A DNA stretch of 64,000 nt, taken from assembly GCA_002280875.1 (NCBI GenBank), contig NCEV01000011.1, positions 1 through 64,000 of the forward strand. The letters run 5' to 3'. Below are positions 34,623-43,676 of the stretch, in pieces. This DNA comes from Caulobacter sp. 32-67-35. GTDB taxonomy: Bacteria; Pseudomonadota; Alphaproteobacteria; Caulobacterales; Caulobacteraceae. The position numbers and the translations under genes are program-made. The notes beneath the pieces were generated by a model. The model ran no database searches, was not told where the DNA came from, and was given only the letters and a program-made list of their open reading frames with translations. Every line of letters starts with the position of its first letter. Position 1 is the first letter of the stretch.

Positions 34623-35120
34623 ATGCGCGTTTTTCACACCGCCGCCATCGCGGCATTCTGCATCGTTTTGGCCGCCTGTTCGAAGGGCGAGGAGAAATCT
34701 GAGAGCGGGTCGACGCCGGTTGCGGCCGTCGCCGCCGCGCCATCGGACACCGAGAAGGCCGCTTTGCTCGCTGCCCTCCCCGCCCCCTATAATGCCGGCG
34801 ACCTGGCCAATGGTCAGCGCAAGTTCGCGCTCTGCCGTTCCTGTCACACCATCGCTGAGGGCGGCCCCGCCCTGACCGGACCCAACCTCTATGGCGTATT
34901 CGGGCGCCCCTCAGGCGCGGTCGCCGACTATGCCTATTCCCCGGCGCTGAAGGCGGCCGGCTTCGTCTGGGATGGCGAGCATCTGGACAAGTGGCTGGCC
35001 GACCCCCGCGGGTTTATGCCCGGCACCAAGATGGCATTCGCCGGTCTGAAGGATCCCAAGGACCGGGTTGATCTGATCGCCTATCTGAAGGTCGAAACGG
35101 GCTTTAAGCCCGCGCCGTGA
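34623..35120 (+). CDS. Class I c-type cytochrome, probable lipoprotein
   Basis: Protein of 165 residues. The signal sequence ends in a lipobox (IVLAAC, near residue 19), a low-complexity linker follows, and the haem domain has CRSCHT (residues about 72-76) and the distal ligand region FMPGTKMAF (Met). It carries electrons in the periplasm. The ending KDRVDLIAYLKVETG is typical of cytochrome c550/c552-like proteins. Its stop overlaps an ATG of the following NTF2-like remnant (ATGA). The 286-base gap upstream is AT-richer than its surroundings and should hold the divergent promoters with the GcrA-like gene. Confidence 0.9.
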   Translation: MRVFHTAAIAAFCIVLAACSKGEEKSESGSTPVAAVAAAPSDTEKAALLAALPAPYNAGDLANGQRKFALCRSCHTIAEGGPALTGPNLYGVFGRPSGAVADYAYSPALKAAGFVWDGEHLDKWLADPRGFMPGTKMAFAGLKDPKDRVDLIAYLKVETGFKPAP

Positions 35121-35342
35121 TGAGCCGGGCCAAAGCGCTGCGCACCCCTCTCTTCCGGGCCTATGACCGCCGCGACCTCCCGGCCTTCGAGGCCGGCCTG
35201 GGGCCCAGAACCCCAGGTGCGGCAGTATTACACGCTTCGCGAGGGCCTGATTTTGCGCATGGATATGCAGCGTCTCGAGGAGCCGGTCCGAACGCCACGC
35301 CCCCCGCGCAAGCCTGTGTTCTGGGGCGTGATCCCGCCCTGA
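35117..35342 (+). pseudogene. NTF2-like (SnoaL-type) gene remnant
   Basis: One frame starts with MMSRAKALRTPLFRAYDRRD and continues LPAFEAGL, a typical NTF2-like N-terminal helix. A second frame, one base out of register from about 35200, gives QVRQYYTLREGLILRMDMQR and LEEP, a typical NTF2-like last strand, ending at TGA 35340-35342. The middle of the domain (about 60-70 residues) is missing. The two following genes are intact NTF2-like proteins of about 120 residues with similar endings. I read this as an internally deleted, frameshifted first copy of a tandem set. The single open frame to 35401 is not protein-like after residue 30. Confidence 0.55.
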
Positions 35343-35406
35343 CCGGTCCAAACTTTGACGGGATCTTCGGTATGCTCGCGCTGCGGACGAGCGGGAGGTG
35401 AGCCCC

Positions 35407-35769
35407 GTGAACGAAGAGGTGGAAGCGCTTCTGACCTCGCTCTACGACGCGATCGACCGCCAGGATGTTGACGCCGTTCTCGCCTTTTTTCACCGCGACG
35501 CCCGCATTCCCGACAGCCTGGAAGAGGCCGCGCTGGTGGGGCGCGATCAGATAAGGGGCTATTATCAGCGTCAGTTTGCGACGATCCGTGTTGGATCCTC
35601 ACTGCTCGCGACAAAGCTGCTCCCCGATGGCCGTGTCGAGGCCTCCCTGCATGTTCAGGTGCGCGGGGCGGAAGGCGGATTCTGGTGGGAAGGGCCCATC
35701 ACGGCCACTTACCGTATCGAAAACGGCCTGATCACCGAAATGACCGTCACCGAACCTCCTGGAAGCTGA
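35407..35769 (+). CDS. NTF2-like / SnoaL-like domain protein
   Basis: Protein of 120 residues: LLTSLYDAIDRQDVDAVLAFFHRDARIPDSLE, conserved with NTF2-like proteins (shown here as LYDAIDRQDVDAVLAFFH, then PDSLE), followed by GRDQIRGYYQRQFATI and the closing strand ATYRIENGLITEMTV. The fold is a small alpha+beta barrel used as a ligand-binding or isomerase-like scaffold; the specific role is unknown. The GTG start at 35407 has GGAGG eight to nine bases upstream; a GTG at 35398 lies too close to it. It ends one base before the start of a paralogue. Confidence 0.82.
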   Translation: MNEEVEALLTSLYDAIDRQDVDAVLAFFHRDARIPDSLEEAALVGRDQIRGYYQRQFATIRVGSSLLATKLLPDGRVEASLHVQVRGAEGGFWWEGPITATYRIENGLITEMTVTEPPGS

Positions 35770-35770
35770 G

Positions 35771-36124
35771 ATGCGCCACGAACGCTCCCTGTTGGCCAAG
35801 GCCTATGAAGCCTTTAACGCTGGCGACCCGGCGGCGTTGGGCGCCACGCTGCACGCGGATGTCCAGTGGCCAGACAGCCTTGAAGGGGGCGTTTTGAACG
35901 GCCGCGCTGCCGTGGTCGATTATTTCGCCCGCCAGTTCGATCTGATGCAGCTGGACGCCCGCCAGGTGACGGTGCGCGAGGAACCGCCGGCGCGGATCGT
36001 GCTCGATATCCAGTACGCCGTCAGAAGCCGCGAAGGCCAGCTCTGGTCCGACACCCGGGCGGTCCTGGCCTACGACTTCGCCGATGGCCTGATCCTGCGG
36101 ATGACGGTGCTGGAAGGCCTTTAG
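35771..36124 (+). CDS. NTF2-like / SnoaL-like domain protein (second copy)
   Basis: Protein of 117 residues, similar in layout to the preceding gene: LLAKAYEAFNAGDPAALGAT, VQWPDSLEGGVLNGRAAVVD, YFARQFDLM and the final strand LAYDFADGLILRMTVLEGL. It shares the PDSLE and RQF motifs with its neighbour, pointing to tandem duplication. The 3' end overlaps the convergent transketolase-like gene by four bases. No catalytic residues can be assigned with confidence. A joint role with the upstream cytochrome is possible only on the basis of proximity. Confidence 0.82.
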   Translation: MRHERSLLAKAYEAFNAGDPAALGATLHADVQWPDSLEGGVLNGRAAVVDYFARQFDLMQLDARQVTVREEPPARIVLDIQYAVRSREGQLWSDTRAVLAYDFADGLILRMTVLEGL

Positions 36125-38499
36125 GCCAACAGGTCCGCGCAAGCATCGAGCACAGCGTCGGCGTCCAGGCGGTACTTGGCGTAGAGGTCTGGCAGATCGC
36201 CCGACTGGCCAAAGGTTTCCAGGCCCAGGGCCCTCACGCGCTGCCCACGCACCGAGCCCAGCCACGACAGCGCCAGCGGCGAACCGTCCGCCAGGGTAAC
36301 AAGGCCCGCGTCGCGGTCGAGCGTCGACAGCAAGGTTTCGATGGTCGAGCCACAAGGGGCATTCCGCGCCCCCTTCCCTGTCCAGCGCGCACGCCCGCTA
36401 CGCGTCCAGTCGCGGTGCAGGACATCGGGCGAGGTGACAGCCAGCAGCCCGACCTCGGGCATGTCCTCCGACAGCGCCTCAAACGCCGCCAGGGCTTCTG
36501 GCGCCAGGGCGCCGCTGAACACCAGGGCCAGCTTTGCGCCAGGAGCCGGCGCCTTCAGCCAATAGCCGCCATCGATGGTTCCTTGGCGCCAGGCGTCGTC
36601 CATCCGCTCCGGCTGGTCGATCACCCGGGTCGATAGCCGCAGATAGGTCGAGGCGCCATCGGGAGCCTGGATACGATCGAAGGCATGGGCCATCAGCACC
36701 GCTGTTTCATCCGCGAAAGCCGGCTCGTAAGTGTCCAGCCCCGGCTGGGCCATGCCGATCACCGGCCCGTTGATCGACTGGTGCGCGCCGCCCTCCGGGG
36801 CCAGGGTCAGACCGCTAGGCGTAGCGACCAGCAGAAACCGGGCGTCCTGATAGCAGGCGTAGTTCAGCGCATCGAGGCCGCGGGCGATGAACGGATCGTA
36901 CAGCGTGCCCACCGGGAACAGTCGCTCGCCAAACAGCGGCGCGGTCAGGCCCAGCGCCGCCAGGGCGATGAACAGGTTGTTCTCCGCAATGCCCAACTCG
37001 ACGTGCTGGCCGGTCTCGACCATCGACCAGACCTGGGCCGAGGGAATACGGCGGCGCTTGAAGACATCTTCGTGGGCGCGACGGTGGAAGACCCCGCGAC
37101 GGTTCACAAAGCCGCCGAGATTGGTCGAAACGGTGACGTCCGGCGAAGTGGTGACCACCCGGCCGGAGAACTCGTCGGTGCGCCGGGAAATCTCGAACAT
37201 CACCTTGCCGAACGCGGCCTGGGTGGATTGCTCGTTCTCTCCCCCCTTGGCGCCCGCAACAGCCTCCAGTAGTTCGTCAGCGCTCGGCGTCACGATGATC
37301 GGCGCGACGTGCTGGCGCTGAACATCGGCGGCGAACGGCGCGCGGGCGATCAGGCCCTTCAGGGCGGTGCGCTCGGCGCTGGACAGGCCCGACAGCGGAT
37401 CCCATTCCTCGCCCTCGACGACGCCCAGCCGCTGGCGCAGCTCATCGATCTGGGTCGGGGTCATCAGGCCCGCGTGATTGTCCTTGTGCCCCTGGAACGG
37501 CAGCCGCAGGCCCTTGACGGTGTAGGCGATGAAGAACCGTGGCGCATCGTCGTGGCTGGCCCGCTCGAAGGCCTCCAGCAGGGTTTCCAAGCAGTGGCCG
37601 CCCAGCTCGGTCATCAGCTCGGCGAGATCGATGTCCTTGTAGGCGGCGATCAGGGCCAGGGCTGCGGCGTCGTCCGCCAGATCGGCTGACAGGCGCTCGC
37701 GCCAGGCCGTGCCGCCCTGATAGGTCAGGGCCGAATAGAGGTCGTTGGGCGCGGTCTCGATCCAGATGCGCAGCGCCTCGCCGCCGGGCTTGGCGAAGAC
37801 CTCGCGCTGGCGTTTGGACCATTTCAGCGTCTCGACGGTCCAGCCGGCGGCCTCGAAGATCTCGCCATAGCGGGTGAACATCCGGTCCTGGGTCGTCGCG
37901 TCCAGGCTCTGGCGATTGTAGTCGACGATCCACCAGGTGTTGCGGACGTCGTGCTTACAGGCCTCGATCAGGGCTTCGTAGATGTTGCCCTCGTCCAGCT
38001 CGGCATCGCCCAGCAGCGAGATCATCCGCCCCATGGCTTCGGGCTTCACCGCACCCCGCGCAGCCAGATAGTCCTGCGCCAGCGAGGCGAAGGCGGTCAT
38101 GGCCACGCCCAGGCCCACAGAGCCGGTCGAGAAGTCGACGTCGTCAATGTCCTTGGTGCGCGAGGGATAGGACTGCGCCCCGCCCAGCGACCGGAAGCGC
38201 TTGAGGTTGTCCAGGCTCTGGCGGCCGAACAGGTGCTGGATGGCGTGGAACACCGGGCTGGCGTGAGGCTTGACCGCCACGCGGTCCTGGGGTCGCAGCG
38301 CCTTCATGTAGAGCGCGGTCATCAGGGTGGTCATTGAGGCGCAGGAGGCCTGATGGCCGCCCACCTTCAGGCCGTCCCGGCTTTCACGCAGGTGATTGGC
38401 GTTGTGGATCGTCCACGAGGCCAGCCAGAGAATGCGTTCCTCGATACGGCGAAGGAGCGCAATCTCCTGCCGCTTCGCGGTCATCGAGCCGTCTGGCAT
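36121..38499 (-). CDS. Transketolase-like / homodimeric E1-type thiamine diphosphate enzyme
   Basis: Protein of 792 residues with a complete transketolase-type architecture. The N-terminal thiamine diphosphate domain has GDAELDEGNIYEAL near residue 170, the pyrimidine domain has QHVELGIAENN near 505 (catalytic glutamate), and there is a C-terminal domain. It resembles the AceE-like branch (AVKPHASPVFHAIQHLFG, TVKGLRLPFQGHKDNH) more than classical transketolase. It could be a 2-oxoacid decarboxylase/dehydrogenase E1 or a ketose transferase; the substrate is not evident. GAGGAAGC precedes the ATG. It lies 14 bases downstream of the RND permease gene on the same strand, with no partner E2 gene. 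Confidence 0.82.
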   Translation of the reverse strand: MPDGSMTAKRQEIALLRRIEERILWLASWTIHNANHLRESRDGLKVGGHQASCASMTTLMTALYMKALRPQDRVAVKPHASPVFHAIQHLFGRQSLDNLKRFRSLGGAQSYPSRTKDIDDVDFSTGSVGLGVAMTAFASLAQDYLAARGAVKPEAMGRMISLLGDAELDEGNIYEALIEACKHDVRNTWWIVDYNRQSLDATTQDRMFTRYGEIFEAAGWTVETLKWSKRQREVFAKPGGEALRIWIETAPNDLYSALTYQGGTAWRERLSADLADDAAALALIAAYKDIDLAELMTELGGHCLETLLEAFERASHDDAPRFFIAYTVKGLRLPFQGHKDNHAGLMTPTQIDELRQRLGVVEGEEWDPLSGLSSAERTALKGLIARAPFAADVQRQHVAPIIVTPSADELLEAVAGAKGGENEQSTQAAFGKVMFEISRRTDEFSGRVVTTSPDVTVSTNLGGFVNRRGVFHRRAHEDVFKRRRIPSAQVWSMVETGQHVELGIAENNLFIALAALGLTAPLFGERLFPVGTLYDPFIARGLDALNYACYQDARFLLVATPSGLTLAPEGGAHQSINGPVIGMAQPGLDTYEPAFADETAVLMAHAFDRIQAPDGASTYLRLSTRVIDQPERMDDAWRQGTIDGGYWLKAPAPGAKLALVFSGALAPEALAAFEALSEDMPEVGLLAVTSPDVLHRDWTRSGRARWTGKGARNAPCGSTIETLLSTLDRDAGLVTLADGSPLALSWLGSVRGQRVRALGLETFGQSGDLPDLYAKYRLDADAVLDACADLLA

Positions 38500-38513
38500 G
38501 CTTCCTCACCGGT

Positions 38514-41500
38514 TTATGCCGGTGAGGATTGCCCCTCACCGCTTTTCTCTCGGGCTTCATAGTCCTCGATCTGCCGCGACGTCCACTCCGGAGACTTCGT
38601 GAAGCGCGCCAGCAGGTTGTAGAACACCGGCACCACGAACAGGGTCAGCAGGGTGGCGAAGATCGCGCCCGTGAAGATCACCGAGCCGATCGTCTGGCGG
38701 CTGCCCGCCCCTGCGCCGGTCCACAACATCAGGGGCAAGGCCCCCATGGCGGCGGCGATCGAGGTCATGATGATCGGACGCAGCCGCAGGGCGGCCGCCT
38801 CGATCACCGCCTCCTTCACCTTCAGGCCTTCGTCGCGCAGCTGGTTGGCGAACTCGACGATCAGGATGCCGTTCTTGGCGGCGATGCCGACCAGGATGAT
38901 CAGGCCGATCTGACTGTAGGTGTTGATGCTCGATCCGGTGATCAGCAGGCCAAACAGGCCGCCCAGCACCGCCAAGGGTACGGTCAGCATGATGACGGCC
39001 GGGTGGATCCAGCTCTCGAACTGCGCCGCCAGCACCAGGAAGACCAGCAGAAGCGCCAGGCCGAAGGCGACGCCGACGGCGCCGGAAGCTTCCAGATAGT
39101 CCTTGGCCTGACCGCCCCACTTGATGCTGACGCCGGGGGTGGGCCGCGCTTCGGCCTGTTCCTGGAGGAAGGCCACCGCGTCGGCGACGGTATAGCCTTC
39201 GGCCAGCTGGGTCGTCAGGGTCACCGAACGAAGACGATCGACACGCGGGCGATCAGGCGTATCACCGCGAAGCTCCGTGGTGACCACGGTCGACAGCGGC
39301 ACCAGGGCGCCCGATTGCGTGCGCACCTGTAGCTGGTCCAGATCGGCGATGCTGCGCCGCTGTTCCAGGGTGGACTGCAGGATGACGTCGTATTCCTGGC
39401 CGTTCTTGATGTAGGTGGTAGCCCGACGGGAGCCGAACATGGTCTCTAGCGCCCGGCCGATCGACTGAGCGGACACCCCCAGCGTACCGGCCTTGTCTCG
39501 ATCAATCTGCACCGAAAGACGCGGCGAGGTGGGCTCATAGTCGATGCGGGGACGAGACAAGCCCGGGTTGGCCTGGGCTTCGGCCAGGATGGGCTTGAGC
39601 CAGTTTGCCAGCTCGACATAATCATTGCCGACCGCGATCAGATCGACGCTGTTGCCGCCGCCGCCGCCGCGTTGGAAGGCGCCCCGCACGCTGGCCACGG
39701 CGCGCACGCCGGTAATCTTGCTGAGCGTCTTGTTCAGTTCGGCTGCGATCTGGTCGGCGCTCTGTTTCCTGTCGCCGGCGCTATTGAGCACCAGCACGCC
39801 GTTAGCGGTATTGAACTGACTCTGGCCAAAGCGCGGCACCGAGATGACGGTGCGCTCCGCCACGCCGTCGGCGCGATACTTCTCAAGCTGGCGCTCGACC
39901 TGGGTGGCGGCCTTGACGGTATAGTCAAAGCCCGCGCCCTCGGGTCCATTCAGGCTGATATCGACACGACCGCGATCCTCGGCCGGCACCAGTTCCTGCG
40001 GCAGGACGGTGAACAGTCCGCCCGCCACCAGGGCCAGCACCAGGACAAAGACGCCGGTGCCGATGGTGGCGGAACGCGTCGCCAATAGGCCTTCGAGCGA
40101 ATGGCGATAGCTGTCCTTCAGCCTGTCCATCGCAAAATCGACCTTGCGATTGAACCACCCGCCGGTGGAGGCAGGCTTGAGCAGCTTCGAGGCCAGCATG
40201 GGTGACAGACTGAGCGCCAATAGGGCCGAGAAGCCGACGGCGGCCGCAATAGCGACGGCCAGCTCGACGAACAGGCGGCCAATATAGCCGGGCAGGAACA
40301 TCAGCGGCGCAAACACCGAGATCAGCACGACGGTGGTGGCGACCACGGCGAAGAACACCTGACGGGTGCCGCGCAGAGCGGCCACGGGCGCGGGCTCGCC
40401 TTCGTCGACACGACGCTGGATGTTCTCGACCACCACGATGGCGTCATCGACCACCAGGCCTACCGCCAGCACCAAAGCCAGCAGGGTCAGCAGGTTGAGT
40501 GAAAAGCCTAGCGGGGCCAGGACGATGAAGGTCGACAGGATGCAGATCGGCGCGATGATCGACGGGATCAGGGCCGAGCGCCAGCTGCCCAGGAACACCA
40601 GATTGACCAGCGCTACCAGGAAGACCGAGATGCCCATGGTGACCCACACCTCGTGGATCGCCTCGGCGGTGAAGATCGAATTGTCGACGGCCTTGATCAG
40701 CTTGGTGCCCGGCGGCAGCGTCTTGTTGATCTCGGCGATCTCGGCGTCGACCACCTTGGAGATGGCGACATCGTTGGCCTGGGATTGACGGGTCAGGAAG
40801 ATGCCGACCTGATTGACGCCATTGCCCCGGAACAGCTTGCGGCGCTCGTTGGAGCCCTCTTCCACCCTGGCGACATCGCCCAGACGCAGCACAAAGCCGT
40901 TGGCGTCGGCAGCGCGCAGCGGCAGTTTGAGAAAGTCATCGGGCTTGGAATAGCTGCGGGTGACCCGGATGGTGAAGTCCTTGGAGTCGCTCTCCAGGGC
41001 GCCGGCGGGCAGTTCGACATTCTGGCTGTTGAGGGCGTTCTCGACATCATCAACGGTCACGCCGCGCGCAGCCATGGCGTCGGGCTTGAGCCAGATACGC
41101 ATGGCGTAGAGCTGGCCGTTCAGTCCCGCCTGGGCGACGCCTGGCACAGTCGACATGCGTTCGACCAGATAGCGGTCGGCATAGTCGGCCAGTTCCAGCG
41201 GCGACAGGGTCGTCGAGGTCAGGTTCATGATCACGATAGGCGAACTGTCGGCGTTGGCCTTGGCGATCTGCGGCGGGTCGGCCTGATCGGGAAGATTGGC
41301 CGACACCCGGCTCACCGCGTCGCGCACGTCATTGGCCGCGTCGTCCAGATCGCGATCCAGCGTGAAGGTGATATTGATCTGCGAGCGGCCGTCGCGCGAC
41401 GACGAATTGACCCGGTCAATACCCTGGATGCCCGAGACCTGGCGCTCGATCACCTGAGTAATGCGCTCCTCGATGACTTCCGCCGAGGCGCCGCGATAGG

Positions 41501-41645
41501 CGGTCGAGACCGAGACCACCGGCGGATCGACATTGGGCAGTTCGCGGATCGGCAGGCCGGTGAAGGCGGCCAGGCCGATGACGCAGAGGATGATCGCCGC
41601 GACGGCGGCGAAGACCGGGCGGCGGACGGAAAGATCGGAAAGCAT
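38514..41645 (-). CDS. RND efflux transporter, inner-membrane permease (HAE-1/AcrB type)
   Basis: Protein of 1043 residues with 12 predicted membrane helices and two large periplasmic loops. The start LSDLSVRRPVFAAVAAIILC and the block YRGASAEVIEERITQVIE are typical. The proton-relay Asp pair lies in AVGLVVDDAIVVVENIQRR near residue 405. It expels drugs or other amphiphiles with proton entry. Its ATG overlaps the stop of the adaptor gene (TGATG), forming an adaptor-permease operon. An outer-membrane channel gene is not adjacent, so it probably borrows a TolC-like protein. Confidence 0.95.
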   Translation of the reverse strand: MLSDLSVRRPVFAAVAAIILCVIGLAAFTGLPIRELPNVDPPVVSVSTAYRGASAEVIEERITQVIERQVSGIQGIDRVNSSSRDGRSQINITFTLDRDLDDAANDVRDAVSRVSANLPDQADPPQIAKANADSSPIVIMNLTSTTLSPLELADYADRYLVERMSTVPGVAQAGLNGQLYAMRIWLKPDAMAARGVTVDDVENALNSQNVELPAGALESDSKDFTIRVTRSYSKPDDFLKLPLRAADANGFVLRLGDVARVEEGSNERRKLFRGNGVNQVGIFLTRQSQANDVAISKVVDAEIAEINKTLPPGTKLIKAVDNSIFTAEAIHEVWVTMGISVFLVALVNLVFLGSWRSALIPSIIAPICILSTFIVLAPLGFSLNLLTLLALVLAVGLVVDDAIVVVENIQRRVDEGEPAPVAALRGTRQVFFAVVATTVVLISVFAPLMFLPGYIGRLFVELAVAIAAAVGFSALLALSLSPMLASKLLKPASTGGWFNRKVDFAMDRLKDSYRHSLEGLLATRSATIGTGVFVLVLALVAGGLFTVLPQELVPAEDRGRVDISLNGPEGAGFDYTVKAATQVERQLEKYRADGVAERTVISVPRFGQSQFNTANGVLVLNSAGDRKQSADQIAAELNKTLSKITGVRAVASVRGAFQRGGGGGNSVDLIAVGNDYVELANWLKPILAEAQANPGLSRPRIDYEPTSPRLSVQIDRDKAGTLGVSAQSIGRALETMFGSRRATTYIKNGQEYDVILQSTLEQRRSIADLDQLQVRTQSGALVPLSTVVTTELRGDTPDRPRVDRLRSVTLTTQLAEGYTVADAVAFLQEQAEARPTPGVSIKWGGQAKDYLEASGAVGVAFGLALLLVFLVLAAQFESWIHPAVIMLTVPLAVLGGLFGLLITGSSINTYSQIGLIILVGIAAKNGILIVEFANQLRDEGLKVKEAVIEAAALRLRPIIMTSIAAAMGALPLMLWTGAGAGSRQTIGSVIFTGAIFATLLTLFVVPVFYNLLARFTKSPEWTSRQIEDYEAREKSGEGQSSPA

Positions 41646-42766
41646 CAGCGGGCCTTGCCGCCGGCGCCGGGCTGGCCCGGTCCCTTGCCGCCGGGCGCTC
41701 CGCCGCCGATGGCGGCGCCGTCCTGAACGCGATTGAGACCGTCGGCGACGATCCGGTCACCCGACTTCAAACCCGACAGAATCTCGACGAAGCCGCCGGC
41801 GGTGAGACCGGTCTCGACATTGGTTCGTCGCGCCACCTGCCCTTTCGGGCCCTTGGCGATCAGGAACACCGAGGCCTGCACACCCTCGAACTGGATGGCC
41901 GATTCCGGCACGGCCGGCGCCTGGCGCAAACCCTGGTCGATGGCCACCTTGACCAGCATTCCCGGCTTCAAACGAGCGCCCGGATTGGGGAACTCGGCCC
42001 GGGCCTTCACGGCGCGGGTTGTGGCGTCGATCCGGGTGTCGATCTGGGCGATGCGCCCCTGAAAGGTCTCGCCCGGCAGGGCGTCGGGCCGGGCCGTGAT
42101 GAGCAGACCTTCACGTAGGGTCGTGAGATAGCGGTCAGGCACGGAAAAATCGATGCGGATCACAGATACGTCGTCAAGGCTGACGATCGCCGTGCCAGGA
42201 CTGATCAAGGCGCCGGGGGCCACATCCGAAATACCCACTCGGCCGGCAAAGGGCGCCCGGATCACGCGATCCAGCTTCTGGGCCTGGGCCGAGGCGACGC
42301 TGGCGCGCGCGGTCTCGACGGCGGCCAGATACTGCTCTGCGGTGGCGCGCGGCGCGACGCCACGATCCGCCAGGGTTTTCCAGCGCTGATAGTCGCGCTC
42401 GGCCTGGGCGAGACGCACCCTAGCCTCGCTGACGCCGGCATCTTCGCTGGCGGACTTCAGGTCAACCAGCACCTGGCCGCGCGCAACAGCCTGACCATCG
42501 GTGAAGTGCACCGCCGTGATCATCTCGGCCGTGTTGGAGGTGATGGTCACCGACTGGCGGCCCTTGGCCACGCCCAGCACCTCGATGCGATCGGTGAAGG
42601 GCCTGGTCGACACGACGGTCTGGGAGACGTTGATGGCCCGACCACCGCCGCCGGGCCCGCCTTGCCCCGCAGCCTTTTGACCAAAGGCCAGCTTCATGCC
42701 GCCCACGACGAGCATCAGAACGACAGCGGCCAACGCCGCCAAAAGGAAGAAATGCCTGCGGATCAA
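41645..42766 (-). CDS. RND efflux periplasmic adaptor (membrane-fusion protein)
   Basis: Protein of 373 residues. It has an N-terminal membrane anchor (HFFLLAALAAVVLMLVVGGM), a glycine-rich spacer, a barrel-sandwich hybrid domain split by a helical hairpin (VLVDLKSASEDAGVSEARVR, AQKLDRVIRAPFAGRVGISD), and a beta-barrel (LLITARPDALPGETFQGRIA). A Gly/Pro-rich tail ends the protein. It bridges the permease and an outer-membrane channel. I start at the TTG at 42766, which has GGAG eight bases upstream; earlier in-frame ATGs would add 66 residues of arginine-rich non-protein sequence. It is the first gene of the efflux operon. Confidence 0.88.
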   Translation of the reverse strand: MIRRHFFLLAALAAVVLMLVVGGMKLAFGQKAAGQGGPGGGGRAINVSQTVVSTRPFTDRIEVLGVAKGRQSVTITSNTAEMITAVHFTDGQAVARGQVLVDLKSASEDAGVSEARVRLAQAERDYQRWKTLADRGVAPRATAEQYLAAVETARASVASAQAQKLDRVIRAPFAGRVGISDVAPGALISPGTAIVSLDDVSVIRIDFSVPDRYLTTLREGLLITARPDALPGETFQGRIAQIDTRIDATTRAVKARAEFPNPGARLKPGMLVKVAIDQGLRQAPAVPESAIQFEGVQASVFLIAKGPKGQVARRTNVETGLTAGGFVEILSGLKSGDRIVADGLNRVQDGAAIGGGAPGGKGPGQPGAGGKAR

Positions 42767-42888
42767 CGAAAGGACTCCAATCGCCGAGGGGAGCCGGCGG
42801 ACGGGACAAGGTGCCAGGACATATGCCGCCCCCCCTAGACCCGCGTCCAGTAACCGCAAGATGACGGACCGTTTCAGCGCTGCAACAC

Positions 42889-43614
42889 TCAGAAGGTGCG
42901 CCACACCCCGAGCACCATGCCGCGATCCTTGGCGATCTCGCGACCGGCCACAGTCTCCCGCCATCCCGCCTGAACGCTCCAGGGACCAAAGCCGCGGACA
43001 ATCGATAGCTCAGCCTTGAGCCAGCGGGCTTTTCGGGGCTTCGAGTCGGCCTCGCCAGCATAGGTCTGCGCCATCACCAGCCAGTTGCGCGCGGGGCGAA
43101 AGCCCAATGTCGCATCCATCCGGGTCTCGTCAGCCAGGCCAGATCGGCGCAAACGGGCCAGTTGCAGATCCGAAAAGATTTCCCCGCGCCGGGTCACGGC
43201 TGACCGGCCCAGAAGCAGCCGTGCCTCGATATCGACCTCGCCCTGTCCCGGCGCGGCATATCCGGCGTTGCGGCCCGCGCCGGCCTCGGTCGCGCCAAGA
43301 TAGATCGCCGCAACGGTCCGTGGCCGCTTTAGCAAAGCATAGCGCAGGCCAAGCTCGACCGGACCCCGACCTTCATAGCGGACGAACGGGTCACGGCCGC
43401 GCGTCAGTCCGGCCTTGGCCTGCAAGGTGAGCCTGTCGGTCAAGCCATGCTCGACAAAAATCGAGGCGGTCTCGTCCTCGCGGCGCCCCAGATCGCCAAG
43501 CGCGCCAGCGGCGTCAAACAGCTGGTCGGCCGATTGCCGCTCGACCTTGGCGATAACCTGCGTCTGGCCACGCGCCATCGGCCAGGCGCCGGCGGTGGCC
43601 TCGCCGCACATCAC
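42889..43614 (-). CDS. Outer-membrane-type beta-rich protein, start codon unclear
   Basis: The frame encodes about 240 residues rich in alternating strands (LTLQAKAGLTRG, VELGLRYALLKRP, NWLVMAQTYAGE, WSVQAGWRETV) and ends in Trp-Arg-Thr-Phe, a terminal-aromatic pattern of outer-membrane barrels. Family unknown. A convincing signal peptide, ILAIAAAFLCVMCGEATA then GAWP, lies in frame, but no ATG, GTG or TTG precedes it before the upstream gene. GTG (43614) and ATG (43611) fall inside the signal peptide. Either translation starts at an unusual codon (a CTG at 43641 is in frame) or a base is missing just upstream. The signal region also encodes a terminator-like hairpin. Confidence 0.6.
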   Translation of the reverse strand: MMCGEATAGAWPMARGQTQVIAKVERQSADQLFDAAGALGDLGRREDETASIFVEHGLTDRLTLQAKAGLTRGRDPFVRYEGRGPVELGLRYALLKRPRTVAAIYLGATEAGAGRNAGYAAPGQGEVDIEARLLLGRSAVTRRGEIFSDLQLARLRRSGLADETRMDATLGFRPARNWLVMAQTYAGEADSKPRKARWLKAELSIVRGFGPWSVQAGWRETVAGREIAKDRGMVLGVWRTF

Positions 43615-43620
43615 GCAAAG

Positions 43621-43653
43621 AAAAGCCGCCGCGATCGCCAGGATCGCGGCGGC
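43621..43653 (-). terminator. Terminator of the class II aldolase gene, inside an apparent signal peptide
   Basis: On the minus strand GCCGCCGCGAT pairs perfectly with ATCGCGGCGGC around seven bases, followed by TTTTCTTT. It lies 24 bases after the aldolase stop, as a terminator should. The same bases read, in the next gene's frame, as the hydrophobic core of its signal peptide. Confidence 0.8.
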
Positions 43654-43676
43654 TGGTCTTCGACAATCGTCAAGCG

